Made by a program: the position numbers and the translations under genes. The notes below the pieces were generated by a model that worked only from the letters and a program-made list of their open reading frames with translations, made no database searches and had not been told where the DNA came from. Shown here piece by piece: positions 18,334 to 26,773 of a stretch of 64,000 nt of DNA; position 1 is the stretch's first letter, and each line of letters opens with the position of its first letter. This DNA comes from Mojavia pulchra JT2-VF2. GTDB taxonomy: Bacteria > Cyanobacteriota > Cyanobacteriia > Cyanobacteriales > Nostocaceae. The stretch spans positions 86,097 through 150,096 of the forward strand of contig JAHHHN010000015.1 in the NCBI GenBank assembly GCA_019359325.1, written 5' to 3'.

Positions 18334-19029
18334 GTGAACTTGTCAGCATTAGGTTTTTTTCGCAGTTTACGTCAAGATAACCAACAATTTGCTGTAATTG
18401 GATTAGGTCGTTTTGGTCGATCTGTCTGTTCTACATTGCACAGATTAGGCTACGAAGTGCTAGCAACAGATATTGATGAAAAGCGAGTATCAGAAGCATT
18501 GACCGAACAGATAGTTGGTCATGCTTTACAACTCGATTCAACAGAATCTGCTGCACTGAAAGAAGCGGGAATTTTTGAATTTGATACGGTGATTGTAGCA
18601 ATTGGCAACTATGTTCAGGAAAGTATCATTACTACCCTAAATGTCAAAGAAGCTGGTGTACCCCATGTAGTTGCCAAAGCGTCTAGCGAAGTTCACCAAA
18701 AGTTATTGAAACGGGTGGGAGCAGATCATGTTGTTTTTCCTGAATACGAAGCAGGTTGCGCTCTAGCACGTACACTGACTAAACCGTCAATTCTAGAGCG
18801 ATTTGACCTCGATCCCGATAACAGTATCGTAGAATTAATTGTGCCTGATGAATTTCACGGTAAAACAATCACAGAACTCCAACTGCGTAACCGCTATGGG
18901 TTGAATTTACTAGCGGTAAGTCACGATGGTAAATTCCTAATTAATCCCGACCCCACCAAGCGTTTAGAACGTGGTTCAGCGATGGTAGTTATTGGTCATA
19001 ACAAAGATATTAATCGCTTGCCAATTTAG
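18334..19029 (+). CDS. ktrA: Potassium uptake regulator KtrA (RCK/TrkA)
   Basis: The cytosolic gating subunit that binds nucleotides and sits under KtrB. The 231-residue protein has an RCK-N Rossmann domain opening with FAVIGLGRFGRSV and an acidic end of the second strand (DIDEKRV), then a TrkA-C domain (about 150-230). The GTG start at 18334 is chosen because AAGGA at 18321-18325 lies 8 bases upstream; a TTG at 18295 has no such site. It is in operon-like order with ktrB. Confidence 0.92.
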   Translation: MNLSALGFFRSLRQDNQQFAVIGLGRFGRSVCSTLHRLGYEVLATDIDEKRVSEALTEQIVGHALQLDSTESAALKEAGIFEFDTVIVAIGNYVQESIITTLNVKEAGVPHVVAKASSEVHQKLLKRVGADHVVFPEYEAGCALARTLTKPSILERFDLDPDNSIVELIVPDEFHGKTITELQLRNRYGLNLLAVSHDGKFLINPDPTKRLERGSAMVVIGHNKDINRLPI

Positions 19030-19243
19030 TCGAGATTATCAACTATGAAAAAACGGCTCTGTTTGTGTTTGTTTTAGTTGTTTATTACAATGCTGTCGTG
19101 TCTATAAATTGCAACATGAGCATTTTATGTAAAAGCTGCAAATCTTCTTCTTTACCCCTCTACCGTCTCAATGTGCAACTTAAAAACACAACAGCTTACT
19201 AAAGACATGAAATTTAGCATCTATACCACTCCAGACTATTGCC

Positions 19244-20401
19244 TTAACGGGGACTCATTGAAGTTGGACGTGGTTCTGTAGAGATTGGCACATAGCTAGG
19301 TTCTACTGGCGTTTCTGGAGAGATTTCCGGTTGATTTGGCTTCTGTGACTCATTTTCCGTTGCTGCATTATTTGTAGAGCTTGGAGCCTGGGATGGGGTA
19401 GATGTTTGACTGACTTTAGGTTGTTGAGATGCTGCTTTTTGGGCAATTTGCTGGGCAATTTGCTGCATTAGCTGCTCAGTTTTTTCAACTTGCTCTATGC
19501 TACCTTGCTCCCGATACTCATTGCGGGCGCGTTTTAATGCACTGCTGGCTGTTTTGAGATCGCCTTGATTATATAAAGTTACTCCCAAATTATAATAAGC
19601 TGAAGCATTCTTGGGATTATGACGAATAGCTTGCTGGTAAACGGCAATAGCCTCAGATGGTTTACCTTGAATTGCCATCAAACTTCCCAAGTTGTTGTAG
19701 GCTATGGCATTATCAGGATTGATTTGCAAGGCTTGTTGGTAAGTAGCGATCGCTTCTTGTATTTGACCTTGCTGTTGCAAGGCGATCGCTAAGTTATAGT
19801 AAGCATTTGAATTTCTAGTATCTATATTTACTACTTGCTGAAAAGCAGCGATCGCTTCCTGTAGCTGTCCTTGCTCATATAGTGCCAAGCCTAAGTTATA
19901 CTGGGCTGCTGTCATTCTCGGATCTATCGCCAAACTCTGACGATAAGCAGTAATCGCTGCCTCTTTTTGACCTTGACGATGCAACGCTAACCCTAAATTG
20001 TAATAAGCTTCGCCAGAGTTAGGATTTATCCTAATCGCCTCTGCATATTCTTGCACGGCTACATCCAAACGATTTTCCTGTAAGAGGATATTGCCTAGAT
20101 AACTCCTTGCTATTCCAAGGTTGGCGTCTCGCCGTAAAGCTTCACGAAAAGCATATTCTGCCCCCTGGAAGTCTTGGCGGTGATAGCGCATAACTCCCTG
20201 CTGGAAAAAGCTAGCTGCTTCCAAATCCTGAGTGACAACATTCTGAGCCAATAGCTTGCTTCCTGGTAAATTAATTATTGCCGGTGCAGCTAATACCAAA
20301 AATGCAGCGGAAGTAGAGAGAAGCCGCCGATAAGAACTTCGGTGCGGCGCTACCTTGGCGAAACTGCAAAACCACTGACGAAGGTGATATTTTTCAGACA
20401 T
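19244..20401 (-). CDS. Exported TPR-repeat protein
   Basis: A 385-residue protein. After a basic start and a hydrophobic segment (about 33-55, LLSTSAAFLVLAAPAIINLPG) come eight consecutive tetratricopeptide repeats (about 65-335), each with the A.YNLG..L..QG...EAI.AYQ pattern. A Gln/Ser/Pro-rich tail ends the protein. The ATG at 20401 removes a non-conserved 38-residue extension that would run through intergenic repeat. It probably acts as a protein-interaction scaffold in the periplasm or at the membrane. Confidence 0.82.
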   Translation of the reverse strand: MSEKYHLRQWFCSFAKVAPHRSSYRRLLSTSAAFLVLAAPAIINLPGSKLLAQNVVTQDLEAASFFQQGVMRYHRQDFQGAEYAFREALRRDANLGIARSYLGNILLQENRLDVAVQEYAEAIRINPNSGEAYYNLGLALHRQGQKEAAITAYRQSLAIDPRMTAAQYNLGLALYEQGQLQEAIAAFQQVVNIDTRNSNAYYNLAIALQQQGQIQEAIATYQQALQINPDNAIAYNNLGSLMAIQGKPSEAIAVYQQAIRHNPKNASAYYNLGVTLYNQGDLKTASSALKRARNEYREQGSIEQVEKTEQLMQQIAQQIAQKAASQQPKVSQTSTPSQAPSSTNNAATENESQKPNQPEISPETPVEPSYVPISTEPRPTSMSPR

Positions 20402-20541
20402 GAGTGGCAGGCCTATACTTATTGTTAAATCCCTATAAGTCAGAGTACCCACCACAACATGAAAAATTAAAACTTCAAAGTTAAAGTTTTTTCTGGGGCA
20501 TGGGGCATTGGGCATTGGGAACTAGTATTTTTACTCAGCAC

Positions 20542-21783
20542 TCACAACTTACCACTCACATAGTTTTTCGCTTCTGGCAAAATTAGCATTGCATCACCAA
20601 AAGAATAGAAGCGATATCGAGAAGCGATCGCTTGTTGGTAAATATTTAACAACCTCTGTCTACCGATCAAAGCACTCACCAGCATCAGCAAACTGGAGCG
20701 TGGCAGGTGAAAATTAGTAATTAGACCATCCACCACCCGCCATTTGTAACCAGGATAGATAAATAAATTTGTCTTACCACAAAATGGTTGTAAATGTCCT
20801 GATTGAGCCGCCCCTTCCAAAGCACGTACTGCCGTTGTACCTACAGCGATAATTCGACCGCCAGATGCTTTGGTAGCGGAGATTTGCTCTACTGTTGAGG
20901 CTGGCACTTCTATCCATTCTTCATGCATCTGATGGTTAGTTACGTCTTCTACTTCCACAGGGCGAAAAGTTCCGACGCCAACATGCAGCGTTATAAAAGT
21001 TTGATTAATTCCGCGATCGCGTAACTTTTCTAATAATTGTGGGGTAAAGTGTAACCCTGCCGTTGGCGCTGCGATCGCTCCTAAATGTTTGGCGTAAACT
21101 GTCTGATACTGTTCGTCAACAGCTTCCGATGCAGTAATATAGGGCGGTAAAGGTACTTCACCAAATACCTCTAACAGTTGTACCAAAGACAGTCCCTCTG
21201 GCACATCAAATTGCAACAGACGCCCGCCAGTTGCCTTGTCTGTTTCTAGCACTGTAGCCGTTAGTTGAGCGCCCAGTTGTGAGTGCTGAGTCAGAAAGTC
21301 TGTTTCTACCTCCCCTGCTCCCTGCCCCCTGCTCCCCTGCTCCCTCTCCCTGCCCCCTGCTCCCTTAGCGTTAAAAATCAGCTTTGCTCCCCGTTTAAAG
21401 CGTTTTCCTGGTTTAACTAAGGCTAACCAACAGTTATACTCTCGTTCCTCTAACAGCAAAACCTCGATTTCAGCACCAGTAGATTTATGACCATACAGGC
21501 GTGCTGGCATAACTCTAGTATTATTCATTACCAGCAAATCTCCAGGCAGTAATAGCTCTGGTAAATCACGGAAAATGTGATGTAGAGGTGCTGTTGTGTT
21601 GCCTGTACTTTGAGAATTTACCACCAGTAAGCGGGAACTATCTCTAGGAACTACTGGGTTTTGAGCAATTAGTTCTGGCGGAAGTTCGTAGTTATACCCA
21701 GTTAATGAACAATCTAGTTGAACATTTTCTACTCTTAGGTTAGAGTTTTGGTTCACGTTGGGTTGTGTTGGTTGTTGCTCCAT
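20542..21783 (-). CDS. queA: S-adenosylmethionine:tRNA ribosyltransferase-isomerase
   Basis: Transfers and isomerises the ribose of SAM onto preQ1 in tRNA, giving epoxyqueuosine at the wobble base. The protein is 413 residues, longer than the usual 340-370. Family landmarks are [15 protein letters not shown] [41 protein letters not shown] and [12 protein letters not shown]. The excess comes from about 20 extra N-terminal residues and a low-complexity block at about 140-172 ([14 protein letters not shown]...TQHSQL) translated from intergenic-type repeats. The frame stays open, so the enzyme may tolerate the block on a surface loop. Confidence 0.95.
   Translation of the reverse strand: MEQQPTQPNVNQNSNLRVENVQLDCSLTGYNYELPPELIAQNPVVPRDSSRLLVVNSQSTGNTTAPLHHIFRDLPELLLPGDLLVMNNTRVMPARLYGHKSTGAEIEVLLLEEREYNCWLALVKPGKRFKRGAKLIFNAKGAGGREREQGSRGQGAGEVETDFLTQHSQLGAQLTATVLETDKATGGRLLQFDVPEGLSLVQLLEVFGEVPLPPYITASEAVDEQYQTVYAKHLGAIAAPTAGLHFTPQLLEKLRDRGINQTFITLHVGVGTFRPVEVEDVTNHQMHEEWIEVPASTVEQISATKASGGRIIAVGTTAVRALEGAAQSGHLQPFCGKTNLFIYPGYKWRVVDGLITNFHLPRSSLLMLVSALIGRQRLLNIYQQAIASRYRFYSFGDAMLILPEAKNYVSGKL
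21268..21366 (-). repeat. Intergenic-type repeat inside queA
   Basis: The plus strand shows repeated CTCCCCTGCTCCCTGCCCCC units followed by TGTGAGTGCTGAGTCAG. Both are simple repeats found between genes in this genome type (compare 20530 and 26581). Here they are read in frame as queA residues of about 140-172. Confidence 0.75.
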
Positions 21784-22022
21784 TTAAATTGATACTGCCT
21801 TCTTGAAGCCGATGTGAGCTTTCCTTACTAAGGGAACTTTCAGGGATGATTGCTAAATTTCATCCCTAGATTTTGATATGGGTACTAATAGGTAACACTG
21901 AAATACTATATAAAAATTGGGTAAACCTCCCCATCTAAAATGGAGGGCTTTTACCCTACCGGGAACTACTGTTTATTGACGAATATAGATATGTAGGATT
22001 GGCTTTGATCCCAAGCACCAAC

Positions 22023-22412
22023 ATGGAATATTTGTATTACCTGGCAAATGCCAGCCTAACTCTGAGGGTTGTTCAACACCTGCACGCCAGACCCCAGATG
22101 CCTGTTTCGTTCGTCACCGTAATTCATCAAATAGATGGCTGGGTGGTTAGGATCAAACTCAAAGGTCAAGTTTCGCCCCAGGTTGATGGTGACTTTCGCG
22201 CTTTTCTAAACGAATTAGGAATTAGCTACGAGCCACCAATGCGGGTACAAATGGCCCTTTGGAGTTTGGAAGCAGGACAATGTCCTGTAGACGTAATGCG
22301 TCGCTACCAAGTAGCTATAGTCTCTCATGGTAGCCCAGAAAGAGATGAAATTGAGGCATTCCGGCAACAGTTTGTTCGAGGATTGGGCTACTGTCCTGAA
22401 ACACTAGCGTAA
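22023..22412 (+). CDS. Conserved hypothetical protein
   Basis: A soluble protein of about 129 residues with no signal peptide. Segments such as VSFVTVIHQIDGWVVRIKLKG suggest beta strands, followed by a helical end (RDEIEAFRQQFVRGLGYCPETL). I do not recognise the fold; it looks like a cyanobacterium-specific family. The ATG at 22023 is used, although a TTG at 21999 is in frame; neither has a good ribosome site. A hairpin-like CCTCCCCAT/ATGGAGGG pair lies about 90 bp upstream. Confidence 0.6.
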   Translation: MEYLYYLANASLTLRVVQHLHARPQMPVSFVTVIHQIDGWVVRIKLKGQVSPQVDGDFRAFLNELGISYEPPMRVQMALWSLEAGQCPVDVMRRYQVAIVSHGSPERDEIEAFRQQFVRGLGYCPETLA

Positions 22413-22496
22413 TCACCTTTGGTATTAATACTGCTTCATAATAATTGGTAGTTGGTTATTAGGAATTAAGATATTTTATCTCTTACTAGTGGCCAA

Positions 22497-23003
22497 TTAC
22501 GCATTATCATCTACAGAGTCGAAAGCAGCTGGAATGTATTCTTGTAATTGGAACTCATAACCACCGACTAATGAACTAGCTAAAACTTCCTGGGTAAATG
22601 TTGCCCCAGTGAAGTTTTTTGATATTTTGTGACAGTAGACAATAGCAACATCAAATCGGCATGGATAATCTGCCTTTTGGGGGTAATTAGCTAAAAACAT
22701 TCCAGCTGTGCGCCAAAGTTTTGTTTGTTTTTGACGAGTGATTGCGCTTCTTCCCCCACCATCCCAATTGCCTGCGCTACGAGTTTTAACTTCCACAAAT
22801 GCTAGTGTAGAGTGCTGAGTCGAAGATAAGTTGCCTTTTGCCTCTGTGCTTCCATCATATTGAGCCACAATATCGATTTCTCCCCAACGGCAAGAAAACC
22901 GACGGTGCAGAATCAACCAACCTGTAGATTGCAACCATTGTGCTACTAGGTCTTCACCAAGGTCACCAATGTCGGGATAATGAGATGGAGGAGGTTTCGC
23001 CAT
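22497..23003 (-). CDS. YraN/UPF0102 family nuclease-like protein
   Basis: A 168-residue protein of the UPF0102 (YraN) family, which has a Holliday-junction-resolvase-like nuclease fold of unclear role. The core GE...A..WL...G..IL.RR....GEIDIVA (14-47) and FVEVKTR (69-75) provide the expected acidic/lysine active site. Between the two lies an unusual block of about 16 residues (GSTEAKGNLSSTQHSTLA) where relatives have a tight turn. Part of it derives from the AGTGCTGAGT repeat. Its start at 23003 nearly abuts the divergent pentapeptide gene. Confidence 0.88.
   Translation of the reverse strand: MAKPPPSHYPDIGDLGEDLVAQWLQSTGWLILHRRFSCRWGEIDIVAQYDGSTEAKGNLSSTQHSTLAFVEVKTRSAGNWDGGGRSAITRQKQTKLWRTAGMFLANYPQKADYPCRFDVAIVYCHKISKNFTGATFTQEVLASSLVGGYEFQLQEYIPAAFDSVDDNA
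22803..22850 (-). repeat. STRR-type repeat inside the yraN-like gene
   Basis: GTAGAGTGCTGAGTCGAAG on the plus strand carries the same AGTGCTGAGT core as intergenic copies at 26581-26607 and 49637. It is read in frame as the peptide SSTQHSTL. Confidence 0.6.
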
Positions 23004-23017
23004 TGGCTAAAAATAGC

Positions 23018-23527
23018 ATGAATAACAAATTAAGTGTTCGCATTTGGGCAAGCATACTCAGTGTATTGCTTTGGGGATTAGTTGGGATTACAGCAATGAT
23101 AGGTTGTGTTCCCACAGCTTTGGCGCTGGAATACAATAAAGAAATTTTGATAGAAGCTGATTTTGTAGGAAGAGATTTAACAGACTCTAGTTTTACAAAA
23201 GCGAATCTCAAAAAGAGCAACTTCAGTCACGCCAATTTACAGGGTGTCAGCTTTTTTGCTGCAAATCTAGAGTCGGCAAATTTTGAGGCAGCTGATCTCT
23301 CGAATGCGACTTTAGATTCAGCTCGCTTCATCAAAGCCAATTTAACAAATGCGGTGTTGGAGGGTGCGTTTGCTGCTAATGCTAAATTTGATGGCGCGAT
23401 CGTTGATGGCGCAGATTTTACCGATGTGCTGCTGCGTCCGGATGAGCAAAAAAAGCTGTGCCAGGTTGCTAAAGGTACTAATCCCACTACAGGAAGAGAT
23501 ACCCGTGATACGTTATTTTGCCCTTAA
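23018..23527 (+). CDS. Exported pentapeptide-repeat protein
   Basis: A 169-residue protein. A signal peptide (about 1-36, with a hydrophobic core LLWGLVGITAMIG and PTALA cleavage site) is followed by some 16 pentapeptide repeats of the A(N/D)Lxx type (about 45-135), which fold as a right-handed beta helix. A short C-terminal region contains two cysteines (KKLCQVAK, DTLFCP) that could form a disulfide. Such proteins are common in the cyanobacterial thylakoid lumen or periplasm. The ATG at 23018 is chosen because it begins a typical signal sequence. Confidence 0.85.
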   Translation: MNNKLSVRIWASILSVLLWGLVGITAMIGCVPTALALEYNKEILIEADFVGRDLTDSSFTKANLKKSNFSHANLQGVSFFAANLESANFEAADLSNATLDSARFIKANLTNAVLEGAFAANAKFDGAIVDGADFTDVLLRPDEQKKLCQVAKGTNPTTGRDTRDTLFCP

Positions 23528-23769
23528 GCTTTAGTTTTTAAGAGGTTGGTGGGGCGGGGCTGGAGCGATCGCCCACTTATTTTTCCGTATTTTCAAACCT
23601 TACTCAGTATGTCACCTATCGCTATATGTCTGTAATTTTACTTATACAACCGTTTCTCTTGAATGTTGCTACACATGGGTAGCAGTGCAGAATGATTTTT
23701 AGCTTGATTTTAATGAATAGGTTGTTAAGACTGCGTTATCGGTTTCGGCAAATTTTGGTGATAGATAGT

Positions 23770-24030
23770 CTACTCAACTTGCTTAAACTTCATTAAAAGT
23801 GGATTCAAGTGTTTATAACTCTTGTGTTTTAGCAACCACGCTGTGCAAACTTCTTTGACTAGTTCTGTCTCTTCTGGGGTCAAAAGCTCATTTGGCTTTT
23901 CAGAAGCTATGATTTTAGCCGCTTGTACTGCTTCTTCATAATTTACACCATGTCTGATGAGTTCTGAGTGGTATACCCGCTCTTTCTCCTCAATAGATGT
24001 TAAAAAAGAGCCGAAATTTTTTTGATGCAT
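23770..24030 (-). CDS. Small hypothetical helical protein
   Basis: An 86-residue, mostly helical, soluble protein (YEEAVQAAKIIASEK, TPEETELVKEVCTAWLLKH). No signal peptide or known motif is visible. The codon use looks ordinary and the frame has a clean ATG, but no strong ribosome site is seen. The function is unknown. It lies alone next to repeat-rich intergenic sequence. Confidence 0.5.
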   Translation of the reverse strand: MHQKNFGSFLTSIEEKERVYHSELIRHGVNYEEAVQAAKIIASEKPNELLTPEETELVKEVCTAWLLKHKSYKHLNPLLMKFKQVE

Positions 24031-24280
24031 TAGCTGGCCAAGATTAAGAGTAGCTTAAACTATCTTGTTTACATTTCGAGTTGGCTCACACCTATCTGTA
24101 GGATGGTAAGTATTTATATCTTTAGATAGATGAATTAGAAATAAAAGTATTAATAGCTAATACAGCAAGCTTTACAGGCGAGTTGGCAGATTTTTGTAAC
24201 TCATTAATCAACCGCCAGAAACTGTCAACGCCTATCAAATTGCATCGGTTCAAGAAAAATTCTGCAATTGATATGTAGCA

Positions 24281-24407
24281 CAATACGGTTCAGATAAGAG
24301 TTGATCCTCCCTAACCCTCCTTAAAAAGGAGGGAATTAAGCCCCCCTTTTTCTAAGGGGGGTTGGGGGGATCTTCTGGAATCGAATACCACTAACTGAAC
24401 CGTATTG
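24281..24407. mobile_element. MITE with CAATACGGTTCAG ends
   Basis: A perfect 13-bp terminal inverted repeat, CAATACGGTTCAG at 24281-24293 and its complement at 24395-24407, encloses two nested G/C-rich hairpins (CCCTCCTTAAAAAGGAGGG near 24315 and CCCCCTTTTTCTAAGGGGGG near 24343). It is non-coding. The inner GATCC...TCCTTAAAAAGG design resembles the interior of the element at 324-481 although the ends differ. Confidence 0.7.
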
Positions 24408-24469
24408 ATATATAGCGGCCTCGACCCAGTGAAGTACAGAAAGAAATAATTAACCACAGATGGACACCG

Positions 24470-24510
24470 GACACTTGCTACAAGTCGGCAGAGCCGCCCA
24501 ACGTAGTGTC
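24470..24510. repeat. 41-bp palindromic element with GACACT/AGTGTC ends
   Basis: GACACTTGCT opens and AACGTAGTGTC closes a 41-bp sequence with a central GGC...GCC hairpin. The same length, ends and TTGCT/AACG shoulders occur inside dnaG (25834-25874), so both are copies of one small element. Here it interrupts a stretch resembling the common ACCACAGATGGACAC...AGATAAACATAGAT intergenic sequence. Confidence 0.6.
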
Positions 24511-24572
24511 CTCCAGATAAACATAGATAAATTCGTACCTCAGCAAGCTAGAAACCGCTATAAACGATTGTC

Positions 24573-26570
24573 TTAATAACTAAATTTCAGCAATTCTTCT
24601 ATAGAAAAATTCCGCTGTTCGTTTAATTCCAGACACCGCCGCTTTTCCGCTTCAAAAGCTTTACCATAATATTCATATCGCTCTGGTTCAGTTTTTTCAT
24701 CAGTTTGTTCCCATAGTTCCCAGAAGTGGCGATACCGCTTTTCTCGCATTACTCGTTCCATACAAGCTAGCGCTGCTTGAATTACTTGGGGGGTACGCAA
24801 TATTTCTTTCTGGCTTTTCTCATTGAGATGAAACAGATGGGACACCAACCCCATTTCTTCAGGAAAATCTGAGTATTTGTCTTGCAAACTTGAAACTAAA
24901 TCTACTTCTATCCCCTCTGAAACTTCTACAATTTGTTGCCACAAAAAACGGTGGTGGGAAAGACTAAATTGTAAATCTCGCTCTTCTAGCGCTTCCACAA
25001 TAGCCTGACGTTGTTCGGGACAATGTAGGTAAATTCGCAGCAATAAGGCCTCTGCCAGTTCTAAAAGACCGCGATCAGTAGTTGGGCTTGCAGATTTGGT
25101 ACTGGAGACTGAGTGAGGAGTATACCTACCACTACGCCATTCTCTTCTCCCTGGCATAGGCTTAGAGTAGGCAGCTTCAGGAGTAATCTGAGTTAATAGA
25201 TTTTCTACTCGTAGGGGTATAAGTCTGGTATCTCCTAAACTGAGTATTTCAGCACAGTAGGAAACATAATAATTTCGCGTATCGCTGTTAGCTATATTTT
25301 TCAGTAATTTGACGACCTGCTGAGTTACTTGCTGAAAATCAGTAGCCTGTCTCAAGTCGCGGTTCTTGGTGATTTGCTGAATCTGCCAATTTAACCACAG
25401 TGGGGCATTAGCTAATAATTCCCGATAATCTTCTGGTGTATGACTATGCAAGTATTCATCAGCGTCTTTGCCATCAGGTAAATTAAGAATCTTGAGCTGG
25501 ACTTCGCCTTTATATGCCAGTTCAGCGATTTCGCCGATCGCGCGTTCTGCGGCATTGGTTCCCGCAGCATCGGCATCAAAGTTAAGAACTAGTTCCTTAG
25601 AATCGGTATAACGTAATACCAGCCGTATTTGTTCTAAGCTTAAGGCTGTGCCGAGGGAAGCGACAACGTTAGTGATTCCGGCGGCGTGTAGGGCGATCGC
25701 ATCAAAATATCCTTCTACTACCACAGCTTGATCGAGTTGGGAAATTCCAGCTTTGGCTTGGTCAAGGGCAAATAATGTTCTACCTTTACTAAAAAGTTCG
25801 GTTTCTGGGGAATTGAGATACTTTGGCTGCTGAGACACTGCGTTGCGGGGGTTCCCCCCGTTGAAGCAAGTGTCGTCATCAGTCAGAGTTCTGCCACCAA
25901 AGCCAATTACTCGCCCTTGTACATCACGGATGGGAATCATCAGGCGATCACGGAACACATCGTAATAACCACCCGATTCCTTGCGAGGTTTAATCAATCC
26001 GGCTTTTTCTACTAGTTGCACTGGGTAGTGCTTAGTTTCTACCAAATAACGATAGAGCGTTTCCCAACCAGCGGGAGCATAACCTAAGCCAAACTGCTGA
26101 ATTGTTTCTGATTGGAGTTGGCGATCGTGCTGTAAATACTGTATTGCCTTCTGTCCTTGGGATTGTCTCAGAGCATGTTGATAAAACTGCGCCGTTGAAG
26201 CGAGAACTTCATATAGCTGTTCGCGCAAAGACAACTGACGCTGTAATTCTTGCCTTTGTTCAGGTTCTAAGGTTTGCACTGGTACTTGATAACGCCGTGC
26301 CAAATCCAGCACCACTTCAGGAAATTGGCGCTTCCCCAAGTCCATCAAAAATTTTATGGCATTTCCTCCAGCTTGACAGCCGAAGCAGTAGTACATTTGC
26401 TTGGTCTGGCTGACAGTGAAGCTAGGAGTTTTTTCATCGTGGAAGGGGCATAAACCAAGAAAATCTTTACCACGCTTGCGTAAAACTACGTGTTCTGAAA
26501 TCACATCTACAATGTCAACACGTTGTTTAACTTCCTCAATTGTGTCTGGGTGCAAGCGGGGAATTTGCAT
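24573..26570 (-). CDS. dnaG: DNA primase
   Basis: Synthesises RNA primers at the replication fork. The protein has about 665 residues. The N-terminal zinc ribbon is CPFHDEKTPSFTV...YYCFGCQ (about 40-65), followed by the RNA polymerase basic region and the TOPRIM catalytic region (VVEGYFDAIALHAAG with the later DADAAG). The C-terminal helicase-binding part is diverged, as is usual. The ATG at 26570 is chosen; an apparent extension upstream translates STRR repeat. A block of about 14 residues (DTCFNGGNPRNAVS, near 233-247) is the 41-bp palindromic element read in frame, just before PKYLNSPET. Confidence 0.96.
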   Translation of the reverse strand: MQIPRLHPDTIEEVKQRVDIVDVISEHVVLRKRGKDFLGLCPFHDEKTPSFTVSQTKQMYYCFGCQAGGNAIKFLMDLGKRQFPEVVLDLARRYQVPVQTLEPEQRQELQRQLSLREQLYEVLASTAQFYQHALRQSQGQKAIQYLQHDRQLQSETIQQFGLGYAPAGWETLYRYLVETKHYPVQLVEKAGLIKPRKESGGYYDVFRDRLMIPIRDVQGRVIGFGGRTLTDDDTCFNGGNPRNAVSQQPKYLNSPETELFSKGRTLFALDQAKAGISQLDQAVVVEGYFDAIALHAAGITNVVASLGTALSLEQIRLVLRYTDSKELVLNFDADAAGTNAAERAIGEIAELAYKGEVQLKILNLPDGKDADEYLHSHTPEDYRELLANAPLWLNWQIQQITKNRDLRQATDFQQVTQQVVKLLKNIANSDTRNYYVSYCAEILSLGDTRLIPLRVENLLTQITPEAAYSKPMPGRREWRSGRYTPHSVSSTKSASPTTDRGLLELAEALLLRIYLHCPEQRQAIVEALEERDLQFSLSHHRFLWQQIVEVSEGIEVDLVSSLQDKYSDFPEEMGLVSHLFHLNEKSQKEILRTPQVIQAALACMERVMREKRYRHFWELWEQTDEKTEPERYEYYGKAFEAEKRRCLELNEQRNFSIEELLKFSY
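25834..25874 (-). repeat. 41-bp palindromic element inside dnaG
   Basis: GACACT and AGTGTC bound a 41-bp inverted repeat with a GGGGG/CCCCC core. The gene stays in frame through it. It is the same element type as the intergenic copy at 24470-24510. Confidence 0.7.
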
Positions 26571-26580
26571 ATTAGTAGTT

Positions 26581-26607
26581 CTGAGTGCTGAGTGCTGAGT
26601 GCTGAGT
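26581..26607. repeat. Heptameric STRR tandem repeat
   Basis: Almost four tandem copies of the heptamer CTGAGTG lie just upstream of dnaG. Short heptameric tandem repeats of this kind are typical of heterocystous cyanobacteria. Related single units occur at 20530, 21284, 22810, 49637 and 49760. Confidence 0.75.
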
Positions 26608-26773
26608 AAAAGAGAAAGGGGCATGGGGGAGAATTAATGGAATTATTCTTGCTTCCAATCCCCAATGCCCAATCCCCAGTCCCCAATCCCTATGGCTATT
26701 ATATTGTTGTTGCTCAACCAAGAATGATATATAGGATTGCTTACGCTTAATTTTATACGAGGAAATACTGAAG

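Larger units (their letters stand above)
24031..24572. other. Repeat-rich intergenic region
   Basis: No gene is visible in this 540-bp gap. It holds a MITE (24281-24407) and a 41-bp palindromic element (24470-24510), each listed separately. Confidence 0.5.

Noticed and set aside
21920..21950. Riboswitch or terminator before the 129-residue protein
   Set aside because: Only one hairpin (CCTCCCCAT/ATGGAGGG) is seen, with no conserved ligand-domain pattern and no gene upstream on that strand.
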